In this document: positions 25,557 through 33,229 of the stretch, piece after piece
How positions within the stretch are numbered: position 1 is the first letter of the stretch
How the letters are laid out: every line of letters starts with the position of its first letter
NCBI GenBank assembly: GCA_002840245.1
Contig: PHAA01000005.1
Location: 1 to 64,000 of the forward strand
DNA: 64,000 nt
Direction: 5' to 3'
From: Firmicutes bacterium HGW-Firmicutes-15
Lineage (GTDB): Bacteria > Bacillota > Syntrophomonadia > Syntrophomonadales > Syntrophomonadaceae
The notes under the pieces: generated by a model
Databases searched by the model: none
Seen by the model: only the letters and a program-made list of their open reading frames with translations
Told to the model about the DNA's origin: nothing
Translations under genes and position numbers: made by a program

Positions 25557-25604
25557 GGTATGGGGACACACCTCCCCTACGGGTAACGAATGTCCCCGTA
25601 TAAA
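25557..25604. repeat. REP-like hairpin between nikM and nikQ
   Basis: TATGGGGACA and TGTCCCCGTA pair across ~25 bases. This resembles the GGGGAC-type hairpin at 6812-6888, but it is shorter and imperfect. Confidence 0.45.
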
Positions 25605-25661
25605 CGTTGATTGAGCGGGTTTTGAAAAATGACGCTGAGATTCTCTTTTATCAACGGCCTA

Positions 25662-25694
25662 GGCAGGGTTCATAACCCTGCCTTTCAATTTTTT
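25662..25694 (+). terminator. Intrinsic terminator upstream of nikQ
   Basis: GGCAGGGTT (25662-25670) pairs with AACCCTGCC (25674-25682), followed by TTTCAATTTTTT. It may partly uncouple nikQO from nikM. Confidence 0.75.
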
Positions 25695-25714
25695 GTTGGG
25701 ATTTGATTATTGAT

Positions 25715-26524
25715 ATGGCAAACATCATGAATTCATTATATGATATGCGGCTTCTGGACGATCTGGCTCGCAAGGAAACATTCATACACAGGCTTCACCC
25801 TATGGTGAAGTTAGTGATTACGATTGTTTATTTGATTGCTGTTGTATCCTTTGATAGATATGAGATCGGGGCTCTACTGTCCTTTCTTTTTTATCCTGTG
25901 CTGGTCTTTGCATTTGCAGAGCTTCCAATTGCCTCCATACTGAAAAGAGTACTGCTTATTGAACCGTTTATTATCGGGATAGGTATCCTAAATCCATTCT
26001 TTGACCACCAGCTCATAGTGATAGGCGGAATTACGATATCTAGAGGATGGGTTACTTTTCTTTCTCTTTTTATTAAGTGTGGATTAACAGTCACTGCTGC
26101 CCTCTTACTTATTGCTACTACAGGAATGGACAGGTTAGCAGGGGCATTGAGGATGTTAAAAATACCACGTCTGTTTGTACTCCAATTACTGCTTACATAT
26201 CGCTATATCTCAGTGCTAATGGAGGAAGTTGCCAGGACATTACGCGCATATTCGTTAAGAGCTCCTGCACAGCAAGGGATTCACCGCAGCGTTTGGGGAT
26301 CATTGGCAGGACAGCTAATACTGAGGACATTCGAAAGGGCACAACGAGTATATCAAGCTATGTGTTTAAGGGGTTTTACTGGTGAGTACCTTACTGGAGT
26401 AAACGAAAAAATTAAAACCTTAGATGTGGCTTATTTGGTTGCTTGGATTTTGTTTTTTGCAGTTGCCAGAATTTATAACATTCCAATGTTGATAGGTTTA
26501 TTAATAACAGGAGTGATTAAATGA
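25715..26524 (+). CDS. cbiQ: ECF transporter T subunit (CbiQ/NikQ)
   Basis: 269 residues from ATG 25715; a TTG at 25703 is an alternative with an equally weak ribosome site. Five to six membrane helices and the two coupling motifs typical of EcfT are seen as ALRMLKIPRLFVLQLLLTYRYI and ERAQRVYQAMCLRGF (A-R-G-type arginine motif). It couples ATP hydrolysis to the substrate subunit encoded upstream. Its last four bases overlap the ATPase start. Confidence 0.88.
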   Translation: MANIMNSLYDMRLLDDLARKETFIHRLHPMVKLVITIVYLIAVVSFDRYEIGALLSFLFYPVLVFAFAELPIASILKRVLLIEPFIIGIGILNPFFDHQLIVIGGITISRGWVTFLSLFIKCGLTVTAALLLIATTGMDRLAGALRMLKIPRLFVLQLLLTYRYISVLMEEVARTLRAYSLRAPAQQGIHRSVWGSLAGQLILRTFERAQRVYQAMCLRGFTGEYLTGVNEKIKTLDVAYLVAWILFFAVARIYNIPMLIGLLITGVIK

Positions 26525-27288
26525 GTCACCATAAAGTTGAGGTAAAAAATTTACATTACACTTATCCGGATGGACATAAAGCAGTAAATGACCTATCATT
26601 TCAGATTCACCATGGAGAGTCGGTGGGAATTATAGGAGCCAACGGAGCTGGAAAGTCTACGCTGCTGCTGTTACTAATGGGCGTTCTTTTTCCATCCCAG
26701 GGTGAGGTTTGCGTTGGAGACGTACATGTTACAAAAAAGACTTTGCCCAATATTCGACAAAGGATGGGCATGGTTTTCCAGGATCCTGATGATCAATTAT
26801 TTATGACCACGGTCTATGATGATGTAGCATTTGGTCCCCGCAATTATAAGCTGGATGAAAAGGAAGTTGAACAACGTGTTCTGCAAGCCCTGGAAATGGT
26901 TGGAATTCTTCATCTAAAAGACCGAGCCCCTTTCAAGCTGTCCGGAGGAGAAAAACGTTCTGCGGCAATCGCGTCCGTGCTTTCTATGCATCCGGATATT
27001 CTAATTATGGATGAGCCAACTGCTGCTCTTGATCCTAAATCCAGGCGACGAGTCATGAGACTGCTTAAAAGTTTTGAGCACACCAAAATAATAACTAGCC
27101 ACGATTTGGATATGGTCTTTGAGCTTTGCGATAGAACCATTGTGATAAATAAGGGTGAAATCGTAGTTGATGGACTTAGTTCAGAAATTCTGGCGAATGC
27201 AGAATTACTGGATACATGTGGGCTTGAGATGCCGTTGGGTCTTCAAAACTGTCCCATCTGTGGAATTACAGTCAAAAATGAAAAGTGA
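26521..27288 (+). CDS. cbiO: ECF transporter ATPase (CbiO/NikO)
   Basis: 255 residues. Walker A is GANGAGKST (~40), Q-loop FQDPDDQLF, signature LSGGEKR (~140), Walker B ILIMDEPTAALD and SHDLD. The C-terminus ends with CPICGITVKNEK, a short cysteine pair. The ATG overlaps the cbiQ stop (ATGA), so the two are coupled. The next frame, beginning inside this gene's last codons, is a decayed second ATPase, so this one must work as a homodimer. Confidence 0.9.
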   Translation: MSHHKVEVKNLHYTYPDGHKAVNDLSFQIHHGESVGIIGANGAGKSTLLLLLMGVLFPSQGEVCVGDVHVTKKTLPNIRQRMGMVFQDPDDQLFMTTVYDDVAFGPRNYKLDEKEVEQRVLQALEMVGILHLKDRAPFKLSGGEKRSAAIASVLSMHPDILIMDEPTAALDPKSRRRVMRLLKSFEHTKIITSHDLDMVFELCDRTIVINKGEIVVDGLSSEILANAELLDTCGLEMPLGLQNCPICGITVKNEK

Positions 27289-27667
27289 AGAACGAACTGA
27301 GATTTCGGCTATGCTTCTGGCGAGCCGATTTTTCGTGATATTAGCCTGGAAATTAGAGCTGGAGAGAAGGTATGCCTACTGGGGGCAAATGGCTCGGGAA
27401 AATCCACTCTTTTAAAAATGTTGTGCGCCTTAATTTTTCCCGTGCAGGGTCGTTTCGAAGTATATATGCAGGAAATTACTGAGGATCGGATGGAGGATGA
27501 CCAAGTTGTCGATCCCTGGTTCTTTCGGAGTCCCATGAACTGATCTGTGACGGTTCTACCAGGGACATTCTAGAAAACCGGAAATTATTGATGCCGTTAA
27601 TCTTATCGACGAATACTGCCATGTCCATGGCGAGAGTGAGTATATACATCGTTATACCCATGGATAA
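27278..27667 (+). pseudogene. Decayed second ECF ATPase gene
   Basis: An ATG at 27278 overlaps the end of cbiO. After a small frame break the sequence reads GYASGEPIFRDISLEIRAGE and Walker A LLGANGSGKSTLLKMLCAL, then VQGRFEVYMQEITEDRM. Everything from the Q-loop through Walker B is missing. The sequence resumes with ESHELICDGSTRDILENRKLL and, after a 1-nt loss, DAVNLIDEYCHVHGESEYIH to a stop at 27665-27667. Only ~390 bases of a ~800-base gene remain, with at least two frame breaks. Confidence 0.85.
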
Positions 27668-27792
27668 ATATTCACACAAGAGAAAGGAAACAATCTATGG
27701 AATATAAAGGAAAATAGTTCGTTTTATAGTATAATTGTTTTCGTATGGCAGAGATTCTTGTCTGACTATTCCGGAGATTAAGGAGTTTAGAC

Positions 27793-29196
27793 TTGATATA
27801 TAAGCAACAGCAAGAACAAACTACTCAGAGAAATTATATTTTTTACGAGTTCACCAACAGCCTTTGCCCGCTTTGCTTGCAGAGAGTTCCTGCCAAGGTA
27901 ATCTTGCAGGACCAACAGGTCTATCTGTTAAAATACTGCCCGGTTCACGGAGAGCAATGCGAAATCCTGGAAGAGAGCGTGGATTACCATCTTAGAAAGA
28001 GACAGTATGATAAGCCCGGGACGGTTGCGAAGATCCATACCCGGGTAGAAAAGGGATGCCCTTTTGATTGTGGCACCTGCCCGCAGCATAATCAGCATGC
28101 CTGTATTGGTTTGATTGAGATTACCAATAAGTGCAATTTGCACTGTCCGCTGTGTTACGCGGATGCCGGCGAAGGTAGTTTTCTTCCCATAGAAACCATT
28201 AGCAAAATGATGGATTTTTTTCAGGAATCAGAAGACGGGCAGGCTGAAATCTTGCAGATCAGTGGCGGAGAGCCCACCTTGCATCCGGAGATAGAAAATA
28301 TAATACGTCTGGCTAAATCCAAACTATTCAAGTATGTGATGCTCAATACCAATGGAATACGAATGGCTGAGGATGAAGGTTTTGTGAAAAGTTTACAGCA
28401 ATTCGCAGGGGGCTTTGAGGTCTATCTCCAGTTTGACGGGTTTAAGGAATCTACCTATCTCAAGCTGCGGGGCCAGAACCTCTTGGAAAAGAAGCTTAAG
28501 GCCATAGATAATCTTTCTCGTTACAAAATTCCTACTACCCTGGTATCAACCATTTCCAAAGGAATTAATGACTCCGAACTGGGCCAACTCTTTGCCTTTG
28601 CCTTAAAGCAGCCCTATGTCAGGGGGATAAACTTTCAACCCACCGCTTTTTTTGGGAGAAGCAATCAAGATAGTAAGGAGCATCGGATTACCCTGTCCGG
28701 AATTCTGCAAGGATTATCAGCCCAAAGCAGCGGGATGTTGAAAATTGATGATTTTGTCCCTTTGCCCTGCAATGTGGAACGGATTGCGATAACCTATCTA
28801 TACCGAACATCCCAAGGCGGCTTTATACCTATCACCAGAGACGCCAGAATACCAGACTATCTGCACTTAATCAATAACACCTTTGCTTTCACCATTGAAG
28901 ACGCCTTGAAAAATGCAGGCAAGAGCATAAACGATATAAAAGCTGGCCTTGATTGCTGCAGATTTTTATATGATTTCCGCCATATAGTTCCCTGGAACTT
29001 TTTCATGAAGAGCCGAGAACAAAAGATGGAGTACATCGACCAGAATACATTTCGCATCAGTGTCAGTTCTTTCTTGGATGCCTATAATTTTGATGTGAAA
29101 TCCATGCAAAAAGAATGTGTTCACGTTATTACTCCCGATCTGAGAAAGATCCCTTTTTCAGCCTACAACATTATACATCGAGGTGGAACCATATGA
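27793..29196 (+). CDS. Radical SAM enzyme of the tetraether-synthase (Tes/MJ0619)-like family
   Basis: 467 residues. The N-terminus has a rubredoxin/zinc-ribbon-like block (CPLCLQRV, YCPVHG, CPFDCGTCPQH) followed by the radical SAM core with cluster motif CNLHCPLC (~residues 115-122), SGGEPTLHPE and LNTNG. The C-terminal ~150 residues include further cysteines (LPCNVER, LDCCRFLY) that could hold auxiliary clusters. This arrangement matches MJ0619/Tes and related bacterial enzymes that join lipid tails by C-C bond formation. TTG start with AAGGAG upstream. The downstream genes overlap by 4-8 bases or lie close, forming a five-gene membrane-lipid-looking operon. The substrate is inferred, not shown. 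Confidence 0.85.
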   Translation: MIYKQQQEQTTQRNYIFYEFTNSLCPLCLQRVPAKVILQDQQVYLLKYCPVHGEQCEILEESVDYHLRKRQYDKPGTVAKIHTRVEKGCPFDCGTCPQHNQHACIGLIEITNKCNLHCPLCYADAGEGSFLPIETISKMMDFFQESEDGQAEILQISGGEPTLHPEIENIIRLAKSKLFKYVMLNTNGIRMAEDEGFVKSLQQFAGGFEVYLQFDGFKESTYLKLRGQNLLEKKLKAIDNLSRYKIPTTLVSTISKGINDSELGQLFAFALKQPYVRGINFQPTAFFGRSNQDSKEHRITLSGILQGLSAQSSGMLKIDDFVPLPCNVERIAITYLYRTSQGGFIPITRDARIPDYLHLINNTFAFTIEDALKNAGKSINDIKAGLDCCRFLYDFRHIVPWNFFMKSREQKMEYIDQNTFRISVSSFLDAYNFDVKSMQKECVHVITPDLRKIPFSAYNIIHRGGTI

Positions 29197-29819
29197 GTGC
29201 GTTTCTGGAACAAGATTGGTTTTATATTGGCATTGAAAGTATCATCTGTTTATGTGTGTTTCTCTTGTTCGTCTCTATAATCATTGATTTCAGCTTATAT
29301 TCTCGAGAAGAAGATGTACAAGCAGAAAAGAAATCCATTGTGGCAACGGGCAGCATGACTATGTTTTTCCTTTTATTCTATCTCCTATTGCGAAGCGGCA
29401 TATGGGTATGGCGGATATCTCCTGGCAGCGTCCAAGAGATATTGATATTACTGGGGACAACGATGATTGTGGCAGGTTGTTTTATGAATATAAGCGGAAG
29501 ATTCCACCTGGGGAAAAACTGGGCTAATCAGATAAAAATCTATGAAAAGCACAGTCTGATACAGACCGGCATGTATAGATGGGTTCGACATCCTTTATAT
29601 GCCTCCATTATCCTCATGTTTTTTGGGGCTTGCCTCGTATTCAGAAATATCGCTGCCCTCCTGGCAGTCACCGTGGTATTCGTCCCTTTTATGTATTACC
29701 GGGCGTTGCAGGAGGAAAGGCTTTTAATGCAAAGGTTTTCCCAGTATGAGGAATACCGGCGAAAGACCGGGATGTTCTTTCCCCTAATGCTTAAAAAGGA
29801 GGTGGTTTCTGATGATTGA
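29193..29819 (+). CDS. Isoprenylcysteine carboxyl methyltransferase-like membrane protein
   Basis: 208 residues from ATG 29193, overlapping the radical SAM stop (ATGA), with GAGGTGG upstream. Four to five membrane helices. The C-terminal half has the ICMT/PEMT pattern: LIQTGMYRWVRHPLYASIIL (~120-140), and EERLLMQRFSQYEEYRRKTG with the conserved E-E-x-L and Y motifs that bind S-adenosylmethionine. Members methylate lipids or protein cysteine carboxylates. In this operon a lipid substrate or product of the radical SAM enzyme is a reasonable guess. Confidence 0.82.
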   Translation: MSAFLEQDWFYIGIESIICLCVFLLFVSIIIDFSLYSREEDVQAEKKSIVATGSMTMFFLLFYLLLRSGIWVWRISPGSVQEILILLGTTMIVAGCFMNISGRFHLGKNWANQIKIYEKHSLIQTGMYRWVRHPLYASIILMFFGACLVFRNIAALLAVTVVFVPFMYYRALQEERLLMQRFSQYEEYRRKTGMFFPLMLKKEVVSDD

Positions 29820-30279
29820 GTTGCGCCCTGTGGAAATACCCAATGCTGCCTTTAATTTTTGCAAATATATTATTTCTTTATTATTATGGGTATCTTTAAT
29901 CATCCACAGCAAAATCCTGGTATGGATTTGTTTCGCCATCCTGGTATTATCGGCCTTGCTGAAAGTAAAGCGTGCCCCTCTGGTCTGGTTCTATACCCAG
30001 ACATTAAATCGTCTCTTTCCCTCGCCAGCAATTATCCTGGATGAAAATGCGGTGAGGTTTACCCATATTGTAGGTGCAGTGATTGCAGTCGATGCGCTGG
30101 TGTTCATATATATTTTCAATCCCCTTATCGGCTGGGTAACTATAGGGGTACTGGCAGTGTTGAAAACTTCCGGGGCCTTCGGGCTTTGTGGCGCTATGAA
30201 GTTGTATGGCTGTCTCAATGATCCCAACGGACAATGCTGCCGGGTGGGTAAAGGAATTAAAAAATGTCAACGTAGTTAA
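29812..30279 (+). CDS. DUF4395 membrane protein
   Basis: 155 residues with about four helices (FCKYIISLLLWVSLII, WICFAILVLSALL, HIVGAVIAVDALVFIYIF, GWVTIGVLAVLKTSGAFGLC) and a cysteine-containing tail, NDPNGQCCRVGKGIKKC. It matches DUF4395, a family of unknown function often found beside thioredoxin-like or lipid genes. It starts eight bases before the end of the methyltransferase gene, with AAGGAGG upstream. Confidence 0.78.
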   Translation: MIELRPVEIPNAAFNFCKYIISLLLWVSLIIHSKILVWICFAILVLSALLKVKRAPLVWFYTQTLNRLFPSPAIILDENAVRFTHIVGAVIAVDALVFIYIFNPLIGWVTIGVLAVLKTSGAFGLCGAMKLYGCLNDPNGQCCRVGKGIKKCQRS

Positions 30280-30302
30280 CCATCTGAAAGGGGAAGAGAA
30301 CA

Positions 30303-31061
30303 ATTAACACCGACTGGGGCTTAAAGCCAGTACTCTTTTACCTCCATGGCTTTCCGGTAGAGGCATATCCGGTTTTTGTTTTGCTGGCTTTGCTGAGCGG
30401 TATTTTCGTTTATCTCATTGAATTGCGAAGAGACCGAATAGAGAGTGCAAATGCCTTTTATATTGCTATGTTTGCCATCGTGGGAGGCATCATTGGCTCC
30501 AAGCTTCCCATCATTCTAATCTATTGGCGGGAACTGAATTCCTCCCCCAATCCTTTAGATGTGTTATTATCAGGCCGGACCATTGTGGGGGGACTTATTG
30601 GTGGTGCACTGGGAACCTTTTTAGCCAAGAAATTCTTCCATATAAAAGAGCGTCTGGGAAATCAGATTGCCATTCCGGTAGCCGTCGGAATGGCTGTAGG
30701 AAGGGTAGGCTGTCTCTTAAGAGGTTGCTGCTATGGTCAGGCTACCTCACTACCCTGGGGTATTGACTTGGGAGATCACATAGCTAGACATCCCACCCAG
30801 CTTTACGAAATGTTTTTTGATATATTATTGGCGTTTTATCTGGCCTGGAGAAAGAAACAGGGGGTGGAACCGGGTGAACTATTCAAGATATTTCTTAACG
30901 GTTATTTAAGTTTTCGTTTTTTATTGGAATTTATCCGAGATGAGAGAATAGCTTTTATAGGATTAACTAATTTTCAAGTGCTTTGTGTGATCAGTTTAGT
31001 CTATATTAATCGCAATCTGGGTTCTATGTTATTCAACAGAAAGAAGGTGCAAAAGGCATGA
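30303..31061 (+). CDS. Prolipoprotein diacylglyceryl transferase-like protein, apparent AUU start
   Basis: 252 residues if begun at ATT 30303. From there the frame reads INTDWGLKPVLFYLHGFPVEAYPVFVLLALL without interruption, matching the N-terminal strand and first helix of Lgt. AAAGGGGAAGAG ends a few bases before it, and an in-frame stop lies at 30285. The first ordinary start, TTG 30381, would cut off that conserved part and has no ribosome site. The core motif reads GRVGCLLRGCCYG where true Lgt has GRxGNFxNGExYG, so the functional Asn is Cys here. HPTQLYE and RFLLEFIRDE are kept. It is probably an Lgt paralogue with another acceptor or donor, linked to the radical SAM enzyme. Confidence 0.78.
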   Translation: MNTDWGLKPVLFYLHGFPVEAYPVFVLLALLSGIFVYLIELRRDRIESANAFYIAMFAIVGGIIGSKLPIILIYWRELNSSPNPLDVLLSGRTIVGGLIGGALGTFLAKKFFHIKERLGNQIAIPVAVGMAVGRVGCLLRGCCYGQATSLPWGIDLGDHIARHPTQLYEMFFDILLAFYLAWRKKQGVEPGELFKIFLNGYLSFRFLLEFIRDERIAFIGLTNFQVLCVISLVYINRNLGSMLFNRKKVQKA

Positions 31062-31387
31062 ATGATTTGTCACCTAATGGAGATGATTCAAGCGGCAATA
31101 ATAACAGCCCTCCCAACCATAATAAAACCCCAGATACCGGGACGGAAATATTATTGGGCATGGGTCTGGCGGCGATATGCTACACACTATGTATAAGGAT
31201 ATCATATACCAGCCTATCCAATACGATGCAAGGATTGGCGGTCTTAGCTATTTTGTTAGTCGTAGCCATAGGCAATGTCAAGCTATTTAAATCCCAACAT
31301 CGTACCGCAGCCATTGCTCTGCTAATAGCCACGTCCCCTCTTTATCTGGGCGCATTGCTTTTGGGAACATGTTCCGTACTATTCTAA
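31058..31387 (+). CDS. Small membrane protein of unknown function
   Basis: 109 residues. The first ~30 are polar and Asn/Pro-rich (NDLSPNGDDSSGNNNSPPNH); then three helices follow: ILLGMGLAAICYTLCIRI, GLAVLAILLVVAIGNVKL and AIALLIATSPLYLGALLL. Its ATG overlaps the Lgt-like stop by four bases, so it is coupled to that operon. I recognise no family. Confidence 0.7.
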   Translation: MNDLSPNGDDSSGNNNSPPNHNKTPDTGTEILLGMGLAAICYTLCIRISYTSLSNTMQGLAVLAILLVVAIGNVKLFKSQHRTAAIALLIATSPLYLGALLLGTCSVLF

Positions 31388-31564
31388 ATGGGGAAGCTGG
31401 GTGACGTTCTTGTTGATTCCTTTCTTCATTCAAGCTTTAAAACTATGTTCTAGTACAACCCTATCACGCGCGGAGGCAAATGGGGACGGGTCTTGCTTTG
31501 CATAAATAATATGTTGTAAATGGCAGGATTCGAAAAACCCAATAATCGTTTCTGTGTTTTCGCG

Positions 31565-31599
31565 CAAAAAAAAGAGCCCTTTGCACGAGGCAAAGGGCA
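31565..31599 (-). terminator. Intrinsic terminator (minus strand)
   Basis: GCCCTTTG and CAAAGGGC pair at 31576-31598, and on the minus strand the hairpin is followed by eight T. It lies downstream of riboswitch copy B. A related module recurs at 32455-32527. Confidence 0.8.
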
Positions 31600-31705
31600 G
31601 AGAAAAAGATTGGGATTGGATACTAGAAAAAGTCCGCTTCATCTCTACTCACACAGTACGGCCACTGTTGTAACCTTTGCAACATGGCAACCAAAAAGGA
31701 GCATC

Positions 31706-31728
31706 AATAGTACCCGCAGGGTACTATT
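31706..31728. repeat. Perfect 10-bp hairpin
   Basis: AATAGTACCC and GGGTACTATT flank GCA, a strong stem with a three-base loop. It lies between riboswitch copy B and its downstream terminator; its role is unknown. Confidence 0.6.
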
Positions 31729-31772
31729 GTTTCTGGGCTAGAACTGCCTATGGTCAACGCAGTTCCACACAC

Positions 31773-31930
31773 AAAAAGCCAGACCCCACGAAAAGGTCTG
31801 GCTAAAAGGCATAACTTAATAGGCCCTCTAAGCTTACTCCTTTCCACACTGGGAGGCGTAACCGTTTCCCGTTACACCCAACGGTCTCAAAACCATAGAT
31901 AACACTTTAGGTCATGAGACTCGGAGATTG
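31773..31930 (-). ncRNA. Moco-type riboswitch (copy B), orphan
   Basis: About 80% identical to copy A on the same strand: CTCCGAGTCTC, GACCTAAAGTG, GAGACCGTTGGGTG, ACGGGAAACGG, GCCTCCCAG and GGAAAGGAG. The terminator CCAGACC...GGTCTGG with CTTTTTG follows at 31773-31803. No minus-strand gene follows for more than 10 kb, so it controls nothing visible. It stands back to back with copy C, sharing the region 31930-32187. Confidence 0.8.
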
Positions 31931-32186
31931 AAGACTGAAACACTTTGACTTATTCTAATAACAGTAATCATACACATCTTTTTTAATTATTGCAAGAATA
32001 AATTATTGCTAATTAATTTAGAACTTAAATGAAACAAAAACGGAATTATAAAAAAACAGGTGCTCCAAAGATTATCGGCTTTTTTAGGTGTCGAAAGAAG
32101 AGGCAAAATAAAACATTTTACTTTTTTGCAGGATTTGATATATTATCTGTAGAATAGTAAAAACATAAATTAAATATATTATTTAT

Positions 32187-32377
32187 TCTCCGAGTCTGGT
32201 CTCCTAAGGCAGAAGCTAAGGTAACCAGGCCTGTAGGGTACGTATGGAAACGTTCGTGCCTTCCATTGTGAAAAGGAGATGCTCAGTTTACGCAGGTTTA
32301 AGCAAGCTCATGAAGAGCTTAGTTGCTTATGTATTTATGCGTCTACGCTCGGCATTTCTGTGCCGGGCTTTTTTATT
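32187..32377 (+). ncRNA. Moco-type riboswitch (copy C) with terminator
   Basis: CTCCGAGTCTGG, CCTAAGGCAGAAGCTAAGG, CCAGGCCTGTAGGGT, ATGGAAACGT, TGCCTTCCATT and GAAAAGGAG match the Moco aptamer order. A long hairpin (ACGCA/TGCGT, AAGCAA/TTGCTT, AGCTC/GAGCT) and a terminator (CTCGGCA...TGCCGGG with TTTTTT, 32347-32377) follow. The next plus-strand gene is hypA, 850 bases on. Confidence 0.8.
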
Positions 32378-32454
32378 TAATAGGGGTAAAAATTCAGAAG
32401 GGAAACAATATAAATCGAATCTCAATCCTACTCATTATTTACGATAGCTTTTTT

Positions 32455-32527
32455 GCAAAAAAAGACACCCCTTGCAAGGCAAAGGGTTGGCAAAAAGATT
32501 GGGATTAGATACTAGAATAAGACCGTT
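32455..32527 (-). repeat. Repeated terminator module
   Basis: ACCCCTTG (32467-32474) pairs with CAAAGGGT (32480-32487), with a T-run on the minus strand. The flank AAAAAGATTGGGATTAGATA is nearly the same as at 31603-31626, so this ~75-base module occurs twice in the region. Confidence 0.65.
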
Positions 32528-33048
32528 TTATTTCTGATTACCTAGTGTTAGTTATAGACTCATACCAGTAGTAATTGTTTGTTGGTTATAACCCTCAAGA
32601 TATCTATGCTACTAAATTCACATGAAGTTAGAAACTAACGCAACAATAGTTTGTTGTCCCGAGACTACAACTATAACCTATATTTATACATTATAAGTAA
32701 AAAAATAGGTTAGGGATCGGCTCAGAAATAATTAGGACAATTCTAGTTAGCGTGATATTACACCTATTTACCAATTATTGCAATCATAATTTTTAAGCTA
32801 AACGATGCTGATATAATCGAATAAAATGCCTGAATAAAGCCTTTTATAAGGATTGTTGAGGATGACGATTAAACCGACAAATATCTGTATACAGTATACA
32901 TAATATGGAATATATTTAAATGCAGGATTTGTGAATAAAATACCGAAACTCTGATGAGATATAACTAATTGATTTTTATTTTATGATTATGGGAACATAT
33001 ATTAATTGTCTTTAAAAGGCCAATTTTAAATGGGAAATTAAAAAATAT

Positions 33049-33175
33049 ATGCACCTATGGTTGTGGAAAAGAGATGCTCAGTTTACGCAGGAAATAAGCG
33101 AGCTCATGAAGAGCTCTTACTGCTTATATATTTGTGCGTTTATGCCCGGCATTTCAAAGTTGGGCTTTTTTATTT
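33049..33175 (+). ncRNA. Partial Moco-type leader (copy E) directly before hypA
   Basis: GCACCTATGG and GGAAAAGAG match the 3' end of the aptamer, but the 5' half is not recognisable. The following segment (GATGCTCAGTTTACGCAGG, AAGCGAGCTCATGAAGAGCT, TGCGT, then a terminator-like CCCGGCATTTC...TTGGGC with TTTTTT) is strongly conserved with copy C. It ends 54 bases before the hypA start, so it is placed to control the hyp-hydrogenase operon. Confidence 0.6.
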
Positions 33176-33229
33176 GGATAAATGGATATAATAACCAAAG
33201 GTACTAAATTGAATTCGAGGTAGAAAAAC

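Larger units (their letters stand above)
31388..33229. other. 1.8-kb gene-free regulatory region
   Basis: No supported gene on either strand; the short frames present overlap hairpins and riboswitches. It holds, in order: a minus-strand terminator (31565-31599), a perfect hairpin (31706-31728), riboswitch copy B (minus), riboswitch copy C (plus), a repeated minus-strand terminator module (32455-32527), an unassigned 150-base AT-rich stretch (32530-32690), and a partial riboswitch copy E just before hypA. Confidence 0.7.

Noticed and set aside
31430-31642. Short minus-strand frame that could be the target of riboswitch copy B
   Set aside because: It has no ribosome site, overlaps a terminator hairpin and resembles nothing, so copy B is left as an orphan.
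32244-32508. Short plus-strand frames downstream of riboswitch copy C
   Set aside because: They begin inside the aptamer and run through the terminator hairpin, so they are not credible genes.
32530-32690. A further Moco-type riboswitch on the minus strand
   Set aside because: The CCGAG, GGAAAC and GCCTCCC landmarks are missing; only the neighbouring terminator module is shared.
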